This document shows positions 46,617 through 57,895 of a DNA stretch of 64,000 bases, in pieces; position 1 is the stretch's first letter, and the number at the start of each line of letters is the position of its first letter. The translations under genes and the position numbers were made by a program. The stretch is from Cervus elaphus (Eukaryota > Chordata > Mammalia > Artiodactyla > Cervidae), in the NCBI RefSeq assembly GCF_910594005.1, contig NC_057835.1:45470001-45534000 (forward strand), in the 5' to 3' direction. Below the pieces are notes generated by a model. It searched no databases. It saw only the letters and a program-made list of their open reading frames with translations, and was not told where the DNA came from.

Positions 46617-46651
46617 GGTGGGGGAAAGGGGGAGGTTGGGGGGGAGGGGGA
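46617..46651 (+). repeat. G-rich tract, possible G-quadruplex
   Basis: At least four G runs of five or more bases are separated by one to five bases. Confidence 0.8.
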
Positions 46652-47651
46652 GTTTTGTTATCTTTAAATTGAAGATATATAATCATATCACTATATTTTA
46701 AAGTTTTGGACTAATAGTATTTAAACTGGGAACAGTTAACATGCACAGAAGAGTTTAATCCTCCTTATCCTAAAGTTCTATCCTAGTCTTTTTTTTTTAA
46801 ATAGTACCACTATATATATTACAATTATTTTTTAAGTAGATAAATTACAAGTTTTAGTTGGAATTTCAATATCAAACTCTCAAAAATTAATAGAGTGAAT
46901 GTACAGAGAAGTAGAAGTGTATGGTAAACCTATGAACCAGTTCAACCTAATGAAGATTTATATAATTTTTAAAGCAACAAAGAATTTGTAAAATACACAT
47001 TCTGTTTACGTTCCCATAGACAGTAAATAAGGAGACACTGGGACATATCCAGGGACATAAAACAAGGTGTAAAAATTTTATGGTGTAAAGGTATTGTAAT
47101 CATACAGAGTCTGTTCTCTTCTCACTGTGGAATTATGTTAAGAGATCAATATCAAAAGGTATTTGGAAATAATCCACATATCTTCAAGTGCAATGTGACA
47201 TTTACCAAGAGAAATCTTTGACTTAGCCATTGAAATCAATAAAGTTATAAGACTGAAAACCACAGATGATTGCACAGAAGAAAGCATTTAAATGAGAAAA
47301 TATCTGAATGAGAAATTTATATCAAAGGTACTTTAAAAATCTCATGTATTTGGAAATCAAGTGTCCACTTTTAAATGATGGCTGTATCTAAGTAGCAAAA
47401 ACAAGTAAAATTAGAAAATATTTTTAATAGACTAAAACTGAAAAGAGAATTTATCAGAATTTTTTGCATGCCTATCCTAGTCTTAATTATGGTATAATCT
47501 ACTTTACAAAACCCCCATAAACTCTCACGTTTTTGCTGACTAACATTACCCTTATTACATCCTGATCTTTTCCGCTGTTTTTAAAACCTTATGTCCTATG
47601 CAGAGTCACACCCAATAGGTACAGACTGCTTTTCCTAAAGAGATTCCAGTT
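46652..47651. other. Intergenic, nothing recognised
   Basis: About 1 kb of AT-rich sequence. No gene is visible. Confidence 0.4.
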
Positions 47652-47662
47652 AATACACACCT

Positions 47663-47875
47663 GAGCTGAGCTGAAGTCGCTCAGTCGTGTCTGACTCTTT
47701 GCGACCCCATGGACTGTAGCCCCCCAGGCTCCTCGGTCCTTGGGATTTTCCGGGCATGAATACTGGAGTGGGTTGCCATTTCCTTCTCCAGGGGATCTTC
47801 CCAACCCAGGGATCGAACCCGGGTCTCCCGCATTGTAGGCAGACGCTTTACCGTCTGAGCCACCAGGGAAGCCCA
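47663..47875 (-). mobile_element. Well-preserved Bov-tA SINE
   Basis: Antisense, full length, with A- and B-box-like segments intact. Flanks AATACACACCT at 47652-47662 and 47876-47886 are identical. Confidence 0.96.
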
Positions 47876-48073
47876 AATACACACCTAGCAGGCTTTAATT
47901 ATTGCACAATGAGTAGACTGAGTTATATAGAGAAAGACAGCAATGAAAGTTAGTCTTAAAGCTATATTGAAAGGGACCTTTTCAAGTGTTTCTCATCACT
48001 AATGCTGTTCTTAAACTCCGAAACACACAACCCATGGATTTATATTTCTCAACACATATGTACTAAGGACCTT

Positions 48074-48319
48074 GCTGCTAAGTCACTTCAGTCGTGTCCA
48101 ACTCTGTGTGACCCCATCCCTGGGATTCTCCAGGCAAGAACACTGGAGTGGGTTGCCATTTCCTTCTCCAATGCATAAAAGTGAAAAGTGAAAAGTGAAA
48201 GTGAAGTCACTCAGTCATGTCCGACTCTTCGAGATGCCATGGACTGCAGCCTACCAGGCTCCTCTGTCCATGGGATTTTCCAGGCAAGAGTACTGGAGTG
48301 GGGTGCCATTGCCTTCTCC
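48074..48319 (-). mobile_element. Bov-A2 SINE (two Bov-A units)
   Basis: Two antisense Bov-A units are joined by a short AAAAGTGAAAAGTG linker near 48178. Flanks ACTAAGGACCTT at 48062-48073 and 48320-48331 are identical. Confidence 0.95.
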
Positions 48320-48513
48320 ACTAAGGACCTTATGATCTGAATATCCATTCCCATTAGAGATCAAATCGTGGGCTCCCTAAAACATCTCCAGAAACCGGAA
48401 ATTTGCAGAAACAAACAGACAGTTGCCACAGCTGCCAACATGGCCAACTGTGAAAACTCTTACCTGGCCCGGACCCTTCTAAAAAGTGTTAATGCACGTG
48501 CTCCAAATGAATT

Positions 48514-48715
48514 TAAGTGAAAGTCGTTCAGTCATGTCCAACTCTTTGCGACCCCATGGACTATAACCCACCAGGCAACTCTGTCCATGAAATTCTCCAG
48601 GCAAGAATACTGGAGTGGGTTGTCATTCCCTTCTCCAGGAGATCTTCCCAACCCAGGGATCAAACCCTGGTCTCCTGCATTGCAGGCGGATTCTTTACCA
48701 CCTGAGCCACCGGGG
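48514..48715 (-). mobile_element. Bov-tA SINE
   Basis: 'GTGAAAGTCGTTCAGTCATG' to 'CACCTGAGCCACCGGGGAAG', antisense. Confidence 0.94.
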
Positions 48716-48947
48716 AAGAAGTGAACTCTAGGTCTCCCACAATTGCTGCCGTCACATATATCCAGACCTCAAAGTCACCCATGGGATGTAACAATGTAAG
48801 TTATGATTCTACTATTCTGTCATAAGCTAATTCGGAACCATCACATGGCTTGTTTAAATCTACTGAGAATGCTTGTTCTTTGCAATTAGACTAATTGCAA
48901 TCAAGCAGCAACTGATATGAACTGATTTATCTTTAAATCCTCTTAGA

Positions 48948-49003
48948 AGTCCCAGGGACAGAGGAGCCTGGCAGGCTACAGCGACTTAGCAACTAAATAA
49001 CAA
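48948..49003 (+). mobile_element. Bov-A fragment with internal deletion
   Basis: 'GGGACAGAGGAGCCTGGCAG' then 'GCTACAGCGACTTAGCAAC'. The segment between these two parts of the element is missing. Confidence 0.75.
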
Positions 49004-49824
49004 TATGCATCCAAGGGATTACTTTTCCTCTGTAATTAGATGGACCTCAAAAATGATCTACACTTTGACAAAATCATATTGCCTTTCTTGGGATTCTAAA
49101 CAAATCCCTCTTCTCATATTTTTGATGGGGAGCTTCACATGGTAACTCATCAGAAAAGATTCAAGACACCAGACATCATGAGGATTTCTTCCTCAGACTG
49201 AAATACGTGATCCATGAAAGTGGAATAACTAGTTTTGAGGGGGGGAATAGGCACACGGCTTTTAAGGTTGCCTAAACTGATCCATGAGCACTCCTGGTTG
49301 GTTCTAGGCCAATTAAAATCTAGGTACAAATAGTGGGATTCCAAATATTCCTTTTGGTAGTTAGGATTCACCTTGCCTTTTCAAGTGAATGATATGCAGG
49401 TGCCTAAAAATTACCACAGTGTCACTATGCCAGGCTGACACTCAGCTGATGCTACTCTAGCAAAAAGACTGAACCCATTATGGCTCATTCAGGTAACTTT
49501 GACCAAATGGAGGACCAACTTACTCTAATAGAGAAATGGTGCAGTCTTACCTTAACGATAAAGGAGAGTTCAGCAGAAGTCCAGCCAAGAGTTCAGCAGT
49601 AGCCATATCCAGAAATAAGACATACCACTTTCAGTCACAGAATTTCTCAGAAAACTCATAAATAACTAAAATGGCCTTCACTGGTAACTGCCAGTCCCTG
49701 ATGAAGGCCGCCTTGCTTCAAGGAAAATGTTCCCCCCAATAAATATTAACTAATCACTTTGCCTAAGGGCCAAAAATAATATTTATTTTCAGATGCTGTT
49801 TTTTTTTTTTTAATAAACCATTCC
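49004..49824. other. Intergenic, nothing recognised
   Basis: No gene is visible. A T run lies at about 49798-49811. Confidence 0.4.
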
Positions 49825-50009
49825 TGGGACTTCCCTGGTGAGCCACTGGCTAAGACTCCATGCTCCCAATGTAGGGGGCCTTGGTTCAATCCTTGATCAG
49901 GGAGTTGACTCCCACATGCCACAACTAGTAACTCACAGGCATAAACTATAAGATCAAAGATCCCACATGTTGCAACTAAGACCTGGCTCAGCCAAATAAA
50001 TAAATAATA
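49825..50009 (+). mobile_element. CHR-type SINE
   Basis: 'GGGACTTCCCTGGTGAGCC' to an AATAAATAAATAA tail. Flanks AAACCATTCC and AAACCATCCC are the TSD with one mismatch. Confidence 0.9.
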
Positions 50010-51138
50010 AAACCATCCCTTGCTTTGTCTCCATGATTGATCTCCATCACATATGAGTAAATATCATCTATGCTTTTAATTAAACTGAATACATGTGAGT
50101 TATTCTTTAGCAAGATGATCCTCAATCTAATCAAGACCCAAAAGTTGACTTCCATTTACAGGAAGCTCAGGAAAAAGTTAAGTGACCACATAGCAGCAAA
50201 GAGGTATATCCAGAATGGAAAATAGTTCATAGGACAATTAACCCAGTTTCTGTAATAACTCAAAGACTTTTTTAAATGAAGGGAGGGTTGCTCCAGATTA
50301 AAAGAGATTTGAGAAACTTGAAACTGAATAGAATGCATGCACCATAGGTCCCATTTCAAGCAAATAAACTATAAAAAGGCATTTTCAAAGCAATCATGAA
50401 AATGTAATTCTGAGCCATGTATTACATGTTACCAATAAATCATTACAATTAAGTGTGGTATTAGAATTGCATTTATGTAAGAAAAGGTTCATATGTTTAA
50501 GAGAGATACCTACTTAGGTATGCAAGAGAAAATTTAAATAATGTCTATTTTCTCTTAAAGATTCCAACAAAGGTGAAAAAATTAAGAAAAATAATAGAAG
50601 CAAGGAAATTCTGACCATTTTTTAACCTGATTGACATGAGTTCATTATTTGCTCTCTCTTCCTTTGTGTCCATTTGAAATTGTTCATCACAAAAATATTC
50701 TTAACTTTGAAATCCTTTTTGAAATCCTTTTTTCCAAAAGAGGACATTTCCTGCATTTTCTAACTCAAAGAGCAAAACTGTGGGAAATGTTTCTTCTGCC
50801 ACAACAGGCACCATTTGCTACCTAAACCTGCACATTTCTCCCTTGTCACTGACCTGAATTCCTGAAAAGTTAGATGTAATTACTTACCTTATGATTGAGG
50901 AAGCAGTTGCAAGGGAAAAAAAAGGACGACTCCATCAAGATGTAAAAAGATGAGAAAATACAGAATGAGATTCTACTGCCTATATGAGAACTCAAGGTTA
51001 ATGTTACAGTCAAATTGAATTCTTAATGAAATCACTTTTAAAAATTCTATGTCTATTAATTCAATTCCATCTGATAACAAAGCAGGATGGGGTGGGGGAA
51101 GTTCAGAGGATAAGAGAATGAGTTAATAAATGATTAGT
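50010..51138. other. Intergenic, nothing recognised
   Basis: About 1.1 kb of AT-rich sequence. A short direct repeat 'TGAAATCCTTTTT' occurs near 50708-50730. No gene is visible. Confidence 0.4.
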
Positions 51139-51151
51139 GGAAAAGTATCTT

Positions 51152-51389
51152 TGTCTTTTTTTTTTTAATTAAACTTTTCACTTTATATTGGAGTATAGCC
51201 AATTAACATGTTGTGATAGTTTCAGGCGGACAGCAAAGGGATTCAGCCATGGACAAACTCCCTTCCCATTCAGCCTGCCATATAGCATTGAGCAGAGTTC
51301 CCTGTGCTATACAGTAGGACCTTGCAGTTATCGATTTTAAATACAGCAGTGTGTACATGTCGATCCCAAACTCCCTAACTATCCCTTCT
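51152..51389 (-). mobile_element. L1 3' end, antisense, with exact TSD
   Basis: T run, then 'GGAGTATAGCCAATTAACATG' and 'GTGCTATACAGTAGGACCTTG'. Flanks GGAAAAGTATCTT at 51139-51151 and 51390-51402. Confidence 0.92.
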
Positions 51390-51402
51390 GGAAAAGTATC
51401 TT

Positions 51403-52053
51403 CAGAAGGCAATACAGTAAATTGCTTTTTCTTTTCTCTTTCCTAATTCCCCCTCTTCCTCCTTCCAGATGTGATTTAAATAAGACCAAGTTCTTAGGCA
51501 ACCAAGGTTACCTGTATGTATAGTGCAATGCTTATGATGAGGTTTCTATTTAAAAAGTAAAATAAAAATAAGGCCTGTGGGATAAATGGAGTGAGTCATA
51601 CTTCTCCTAGATTTCTCTTCCAGGCACTTCAATATTGTCTCCACTGTGTTCTCACTAAAGTATTGTAAGCTAAAATGCTGAGTGGGATCCCAAGAGGAAT
51701 CAATTTCCCAGCTTCAGTGGTATCCTACTAATGTTCTCCTTGGACTCAAATTGTAAATCAGCTCACAGAAAGAAGGAAAGCAATACAGTAGTTGCTGTCA
51801 AGATAGCAAATAATTTTCAACATTATCAATTTAATGTAAAAATTCAACTTATTAAATTTATATTAAGTTCTTACAATCAAAGTAAATTCATGTCCAAAAA
51901 TTTAATTACAAAATTATCAATAAGACTTACTAATTTCAATAAGTCACTTTGCTTCTGGGTAAATTATTCTAATTACTAATATGTATAAGTCCCATTTGGA
52001 CATAAAAAAAATCATAGGTACAAAAAAGGAGATAATAATTAACTAAGCATTCT
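51403..52053. other. Intergenic, nothing recognised
   Basis: AT-rich; no gene is visible. Confidence 0.4.
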
Positions 52054-52174
52054 TCTTTTTCCCTGTTTTGGCCACACTGTGCAGCATGTGGGATCCTAGT
52101 TCCCTAACCAGGGGTCAGACCCATGCCCCCTGCACTGGAAGCGCAGAGTTTTCACCACTTGCCAGACAAGTCCC
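52054..52174 (-). mobile_element. CHR-type SINE
   Basis: 'TTTTGGCCACACTGTGCAGC' and 'CAGGGGTCAGACCCATGCCC'. Short flanks AGCATTCT at 52046-52053 and 52175-52182. Confidence 0.88.
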
Positions 52175-52374
52175 AGCATTCTCCACTTTTAATAACCAAT
52201 CTAAGAGGAAAATAATAAAGTATGTTAATTCACCACTGCAGAATCAACTATAACTCACCAAACAATATAGATTTCATTGAATGAAAATATATATTTTCAT
52301 TATATTTTCATTAATAAGGAACATAAACTCCCTCCTAGGAATGACTTTCCCTTTAAATAAACCACATCGGTGGT
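52175..52374. other. Intergenic, nothing recognised
   Basis: AT-rich; no gene is visible. Confidence 0.4.
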
Positions 52375-53377
52375 TCTTTTAAAGCACATCACTACAAACA
52401 ATAAATGCTGGAGAGGATGTGAAGAAAAGGGAACCCTCTTACCCTGTTGGTGGGGATGTAAGTTGGTATAGCCTCTACTGAGAACAGTATGGAGGTCCTT
52501 TAAAAAATTAGAAATAAAGCTCCCATATGACCCAGCAATCCCCTTCCTTGGCATGTATCTGGAGAAGAACATCACTTGAAAGGATACAAGTACCCCAATG
52601 TTCATTGTGGTACTGTTAACAATATCGAAGACATAGAAGCAACCTAAATGTCCACTGAGAGATGAACGATAAAGAAGATGTGGTACGTGTGTACAATGGA
52701 ATATTACTCATCCACTGAAAGGAATGGAATAATGCCATTTGCTGCAACATGATGGACCTAGAGATTATCATAAAAAAGTATGTTAGAGAAAGACAAACAT
52801 CATATGATATCACTTATATACAGAGTCTTAAAAAATTGATATAAATAAAGTAACTTACAAAACAGACTCACAGACTTAGAGAACAAATTTATGGCAACCA
52901 GGGGGGAAGGATGAAGGGAGGGATAGACTGGGAGCTGGAAATGATGTAAGCACACTGCTAGATTTAAACAGATAATCAATAAGGACTTACTGTGTAGCAC
53001 AGGGAACTTTGCTTAATATTTTGTAATAACCAAATGGGAAAAGAACTTGAAAAGGAATGTGGTGGTGGTTTAGTTGCTAAGTCGTGTCTGACTCTTGTGA
53101 CCCCATGGACTGTAGCCCACTGGGTTCCTCTGTTCATGGGATTTCCCAGGCAAGAATACTGGAGTGGATTGCCATTTCCTTCTCCAGGGGATCTTCCTGA
53201 CCCAGAGAACGAACCCAGGTCTCCTACATTGCAGGCAGGTTCTTTACCAACTGAGCCATCAAGAAAGCCTGAAAAAGAATAGATACATGTATACATATAA
53301 TTGAATCACTTTGCTGTGCCCCTGAAACTAATACAACATTGTAAACCAACTATACTCCAATATAAAATAAAAAATAA
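52375..53377 (+). mobile_element. L1 3' region, split by SINE
   Basis: 'GCTGGAGAGGATGTG', 'CATATGACCCAGCAATCCCC', 'ACAATGGAATATTACTCATCC', 'TGGGAGCTGGAAATG' and, after the SINE, 'AATTGAATCACTTTGCTGTGCC' to 'TATACTCCAATATAAAATAA'. ORF2 C-terminus and 3' UTR with broken frames. Confidence 0.93.
53059..53269 (-). mobile_element. Bov-tA SINE inside L1
   Basis: Full-length antisense. Flanks TGAAAAGGAAT (53048-53058) and TGAAAAAGAAT (53270-53280). Confidence 0.94.
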
Positions 53378-53592
53378 GGGACTTTCCTTGGTGGTCCACT
53401 GGTTAAGACTCTGGGCTTTCACTATAAGGGACACAAGTTCAATTCCTGGTCAGGGAACTGGATCCCACATGCTGAAACTAAGAGTTAGAATGCCTTAACT
53501 AGAGATTCCACAAGCCATAACTAGGACCCAGTGTGGCCAAATAAATAAATAAAAACATTTTTTAAAAAACAAAACAAAACAAAAAATAATAA
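53378..53592 (+). mobile_element. CHR-type SINE at L1 tail
   Basis: 'GGGACTTTCCTTGGTGGTCC' to 'CCAAATAAATAAATAAAAAC' and an A-rich tail. Inserted into the A-rich end of the preceding L1. Confidence 0.9.
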
Positions 53593-54294
53593 AGGATGTC
53601 AGATCCTTTTCATTCTTCATTAATCTACAAGGATATGGCAAAATCATCAAAATGTTAGCCAATTAACTTTTTTCATGTGTTACTATTTTAGATACATCTC
53701 TAGATATTTTCAGCTTTAACTGAATTTCCAACCACCTAAAAAAATTCTATGATTTTTTTCATAAGTTTTCTTCGTAATCAACCGAATTTCAATCAAAATA
53801 ATTAACTCAATTCTCACAATATTTTTCCTATCTCACTCACTTTTAATAATTACTTTAAGATTCTTTCCCAGACAGCTTATTCTTAGCAGAAAATCACCTG
53901 AGTATACTAGATGACATCAGTTAAATACTCCAAAGAAACTGTTCTCTTCAGTTTGGAAAGATATCAACACCTCAGGCCTCCTTGAAGAGATAATACACAA
54001 TACACCAAAACCCACAGTAATTAAATCTCTGTTAGCACGCCTTTGATTTTCACAACTTCCTCTGACTACTGCTAAAGATTTTAAAAATTACCAAGGATCT
54101 TCTATTAACATGAGCTTTATTCCTCTATGTCCATTTGGGAGTGGGGCAGGATATGAATAAAGATATAATGGTAAACAGCTTAGTACCTGCTCCCTAGATG
54201 AGCTAAGCAACGAAAGGTGGTTGAAAGCATTGCTACAGCTTCACTGGGTTTAATCATCTTGATTTATTTTCAACAGTGTTGAAAACTGTTGTTA
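53593..54294. other. Intergenic, nothing recognised
   Basis: AT-rich; no gene is visible. Confidence 0.4.
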
Positions 54295-54432
54295 TTTCAC
54301 AAACATTTATTGACTATCTACCCATGCTGCAGTCCATGGGGTCACAAAGAGTCAGACATGACTGAGTGACCAAACCGAACTGAACATGTGAATCACAAAG
54401 CCAAGCACTAAAAGGGGTCTAAAGATACACAC
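54295..54432 (-). mobile_element. Possible L2 relic split by Bov-A piece
   Basis: 'CAAACATTTATTGACTATC' before and 'CCAAGCACTAAAAGGGGTC' after the insertion follow antisense L2 order. Weak. Confidence 0.4.
54325..54392 (+). mobile_element. Bov-A/BovB tail fragment
   Basis: 'TGCTGCAGTCCATGGGGTCAC' to 'GTGACCAAACCGAACTGAAC', sense. An antisense BovB end follows 42 bp later. Confidence 0.85.
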
Positions 54433-54433
54433 T

Positions 54434-54918
54434 CAGTTCAGTTCAGTCACTCAGTCGTGTCCGACTCTTTGCGACTCCAAGAATCGCAGCATGCCAGGCC
54501 TCCCTGTCCATCACAAACTCCCGGAGTTTACTCAAACTCATGTCCATTGAGTCGGTGATGCCATCCAGCCATCTCATCCTCTGTCGTCCCCCTTCTCCTC
54601 CTGCCCCCAATCCCTCCCAGCATCAGGGTCTTTTCCAATGAGTCAACTCTTCGCATCAGGTGGCCAAAGTATTGGAGTTTCAGCTTCAGCATCAGTCCTT
54701 CCAAAGAACACCCAGGATGGATCTCCTTTAGGATGGACTGGTTGGATCTCCTTGAAGTCCAAGGGACCCTCAAGAGTCTTCTCCAACACCACAGTTCAAA
54801 AGCATCAATTCTTCAGCACTCAGCTTTCTTCACAGTCCAACTCTCACATCCATACATGACCACTGGAAAAACCATAGCCTTGACCAGACGCACCTTTGTT
54901 GGCAAAGTAATGTCTCTA
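54434..54918 (-). mobile_element. BovB 3' end fragment
   Basis: 'TCAGTTCAGTCACTCAGTCG' to 'CTTTGTTGGCAAAGTAATG'. Antisense, well preserved, about 485 bp, 5'-truncated. The minus-strand frame keeps VPWTSRRSNQSILKEIHPG and LKLKLQYFGHLMRR, the C-terminal part of the BovB polyprotein. Confidence 0.94.
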
Positions 54919-55114
54919 CCCAGTACCTAACCTTAAAAGTTTAAATGTATTGAAAACTAAAACATAGTAACTATAACTTATTAAATATCCATGGCGGTTT
55001 AGGCAGCTGACACATGGCAACCCTTCAATTTACTCCAAACATTGTAACATAAAAATTGTTGTCTTTATCTGCATGGCAAAGATCTAGTACGTATTGTTTC
55101 ATTTGGTATCCATC
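54919..55114. other. Intergenic, nothing recognised
   Basis: AT-rich; no gene is visible. Confidence 0.4.
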
Positions 55115-55126
55115 CATCCCCATCAA

Positions 55127-55339
55127 GGGCTTCCGTGGTGGCTCAGTAGTAGAGAACCTGCCTGCCAATGGAGGAGATGCACATTCAGTCCCTGGGTCAG
55201 GAGGATTCCCTGGAGAAGGAAATGGCAATCCACTCCAGTATTCTTGCCTGAGAAATACCATGGACAGAGCAGCCTGGTGGGCTACAGTTCATGGGGTCAC
55301 AAAAGAGTAGGACATGACTTAGCAACTAAACAACAAAAA
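55127..55339 (+). mobile_element. Bov-tA SINE with exact TSD
   Basis: Full-length element with flanks CATCCCCATCAA at 55115-55126 and 55340-55351. Confidence 0.95.
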
Positions 55340-55351
55340 CATCCCCATCAA

Positions 55352-55912
55352 AACCATTTGCTTCCAGGAAAACTGATTCTCATCTTCTGGCCTCTGAGAT
55401 CCACTCAGTCTCTGTAGTTAGATGAGCCAACCAATCCCCTTTTATTATCAAAGTCAGTTTGCATTTTTTTTTCCTATTCTTTGCACCCAAAAGCATTCTA
55501 ACTGATACAGAGGATAACAATCATCCTCCAAAATTAGTAACATTTTCTTAAAAAGATGGCAGTTAATTTATTTTATAATTTTTATAGTATATTTTATAAT
55601 TTTTATAATATATTTTATAATTTTTAGACAATAAGGAGAAAATTAGCTGATTTCAGAATATAAAAGCCTGAAATTTCATTAAATATTTGCTGAATGAATT
55701 AGCAGAACAAAAGAATGAGTAATGACTGAACTAGTGATTATGAGATAATTTCTCTGTCTCTATTTTGCCCCTATCCTCTCAGGCTATGATGTGTTATGTT
55801 AAAACATCGTTATGACATTGTTATGCTAAAAAAAATACAAAACAATAATTGATGCAACTCAGCTCTTTTAACTTAGTTTTTATTAGCCAGTTGATGACGG
55901 TCTCCTATCTTT
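55352..55912. other. Intergenic, AT-rich
   Basis: No gene is visible. It contains the AT tandem at 55568-55627. Confidence 0.4.
55568..55627. repeat. AT-rich tandem repeat
   Basis: Almost three units of about 21-22 bp built on TATTTTATAATTTTTATA. Confidence 0.85.
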
Positions 55913-55924
55913 ATATTCTACAGT

Positions 55925-56145
55925 GCTGTGTGCTGTACAGTGCCAAGTCACTTCAGTTGTGTCTGACTCTTTTTGACCCTGTGGACTACAGTCTGCCAGG
56001 CTGCTCTGTCCATAGGATTCTCTAGGCAAGAATACTGGAGCAGTTGCCATTTCCTTCTCCAAGGGATCTTCCCAACCCAGGGATCTAACACACGTCTCCT
56101 GCATTAGCGGGTAGATTCTTTACCACAGTGCCACCTGGGAAGCCC
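55925..56145 (-). mobile_element. Bov-tA SINE
   Basis: Antisense element ending 'GTGCCACCTGGGAAGCCC'. Flanks ATATTCTACAGT (55913-55924) and ATATTCTATAGT (56146-56157). Confidence 0.94.
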
Positions 56146-56157
56146 ATATTCTATAGT

Positions 56158-57296
56158 AAGTCATATTAACCTACTACCTCGCCTGCTTGACATTATTTGA
56201 AAATAATACATAACTTTAGGTTAAGTACCTAGCACCTGGAAAGTCAGAAATAGAAAAGATTTACACATTTGACACTTGTCTCTGTGTATATTGACCTCCA
56301 TCTCACATTCCTATCCATCAGTAGGCAAAGTTCATCAGAGATTGAGAGATTAGACTGTACAATGTGTGTTTTATTTTGTGTTATTGATAGTGATCAAAAG
56401 TGCAGTAGATCTTGTTCAGCTGCTAGTGGTGGTTGTTAAAGGCATTAACACCATGATTTAGGGACCTTTTCTCCAAGGATTCTAATAATGGGTAGGGATG
56501 ACACACAGTCTAAGGGGAAAGGGTGTGGTGGAAAGAAGAGGAACACTTTAAAGATATTAATCATGCAGAGCTACTGAAATCCCTTATCTCATGACTAGTA
56601 ACTACTTTGCTGAGAAGGAATCAGCTCTCACATTTAAAACGGGAGATGACTATAAAGAAGGAGAAAAAGGTTATTTATTTCCAGACACTGCCAACTTCCA
56701 TATTGCTCTCTTGCTGTGTCATAGTCACAGACCTGTACAGTGACAGGAAGAATAACTTCTAATCTTCCTGTTCAAGAAATGATTTTATTGATCTCTACTC
56801 TATCTTTTATTTTCCTTATGATTCAGCAGGTCAGAACTGCACGTGCTCCTGTAGCTTTCTATCATTCAGCAAGATATCCATAGAGTTAAAAATGTCTTAC
56901 AATAGGAGAGGAAGAAATTTATTTCAGCACCAAGGAGAGTACCCTATTAGTTTGAAATGGTGTTATGCATTCAAAACTGCATATTATTCATGAGGCTAGA
57001 AAGAAATTGAAAGGTGGTTTGACAGAAAGCTGCTAAAAACTTATCTCATAAGATAGCTTATGAGAAAAATTCTAACCGTTTCTATAAAATTTAAAACTTG
57101 CCAAAGTTTTGTACGTGTATCTGATTTCAACCATGCACTAATCTTTTAGCTTTAAAATACAACAGAATTAGAGATTATTTGTCTATTTTTCAAATGTCAA
57201 AGCCACAGACCCTTGATGGACTTAGGTTTAAGGAAGTTTCAGTGAAGTCACAGAAGAGTTAAATTAACCATAATTAAAAACTCCATGATGCAATGA
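56158..57296 (+). promoter_or_regulatory. STMN2: STMN2 distal upstream region
   Basis: No interspersed repeat is recognised over 1.1 kb, unlike the DNA to the left. It contains the RE1/NRSE at 56923. I infer that this is the distal regulatory region of STMN2 from its position. No other element is assigned. Confidence 0.45.
56923..56943 (+). promoter_or_regulatory. STMN2: RE1/NRSE silencer (REST site) of STMN2
   Basis: Left half TTCAGCACC, two-base spacer AA, right half GGAGAGTACC. The first 17 positions fit the published RE1 consensus NTYAGMRCCNNRGMSAG at every position, with canonical half-site spacing. REST/NRSF binds this element and recruits corepressors to silence neuronal genes in non-neuronal cells. 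The element was first described in the rat SCG10 (Stmn2) upstream region. The site lies about 2.1 kb before the ATG, of which roughly 430 bp is a later L1 insertion. The last bases (TACC where GCGCC is preferred) deviate and could lower affinity. Confidence 0.88.
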
Positions 57297-57727
57297 GAGA
57301 TTATCATCCTAAGTGAAGTCAGTCAGAAAAACAAAGTAAAAACCATGATAGGAATCCAATGAACCTATCTATGAAACAGAAACAAAATCAGGGACATAAA
57401 GAATAAGACTGGCGGTTGCTGAGGAGGAGATGGGTGGGAGAGGGTAGGAGAGAGGGCTTGGGATTAGCAGATGCAAAATGGTATATATAAGGTGGATAAA
57501 CAACAAGGTCCTACTATATAGCACAGGGAACTATATTCAATATGCTGTGATAAACCATAAAGGAAATCATATAAAAAATGTATATATATATATATATATA
57601 TACATGTGTGTGTACATATATAGCTGTATATATATATACACATATAACTGAGTTTCTTTGTTGCACAACAGTAATAAGCCCAACATTGCAATTCAACTAT
57701 ACTTCAATAAATGTAAAAAAAAAAAAG
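57297..57727 (+). mobile_element. L1 3' end between RE1 and promoter
   Basis: 'AGAGATTATCATCCTAAGTG', 'GTCCTACTATATAGCACAGG', 'TTGTTGCACAACAGTAATAAGC' and 'ATACTTCAATAAATG' with an A tail at 57717-57726. It contains a TA/TG tract at 57580-57640. It is 5'-truncated. Confidence 0.9.
57580..57640. repeat. (TA)n/(TG)n tract
   Basis: Pure TA units, then TGTGTG and further TA units, within the L1 3' UTR. Confidence 0.88.
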
Positions 57728-57764
57728 GTCCATGAGGTCCATGTGAACAAGTCCTAAAATCTTG

Positions 57765-57895
57765 CTCACTGCTGTGTCCTCAGAGCTTGGTACATGGTAA
57801 ATGCTCAATGAATATTCATGGGAGTCAAGTGAGAAAGAATGAATTAATGAATGGCATTCATTTAGTGAGTAGGAAGGAATTAATGAATATCTGGC
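57765..57895 (+). mobile_element. L2 3' end
   Basis: 'CTCACTGCTGTGTCCTCAGAGC' then 'GGTACATGGTAAATGCTCAATG' and GAATGAATTAATGAATG is a classical L2 terminus. It is the last clear interspersed repeat before the window end. Confidence 0.65.

Noticed and set aside
47663..47875. tRNA-like sequence (A- and B-box) on the minus strand
   Set aside because: It is the tRNA-Glu-derived head of a Bov-tA SINE, part of a longer multi-copy element. The same applies to all other Bov-tA copies.
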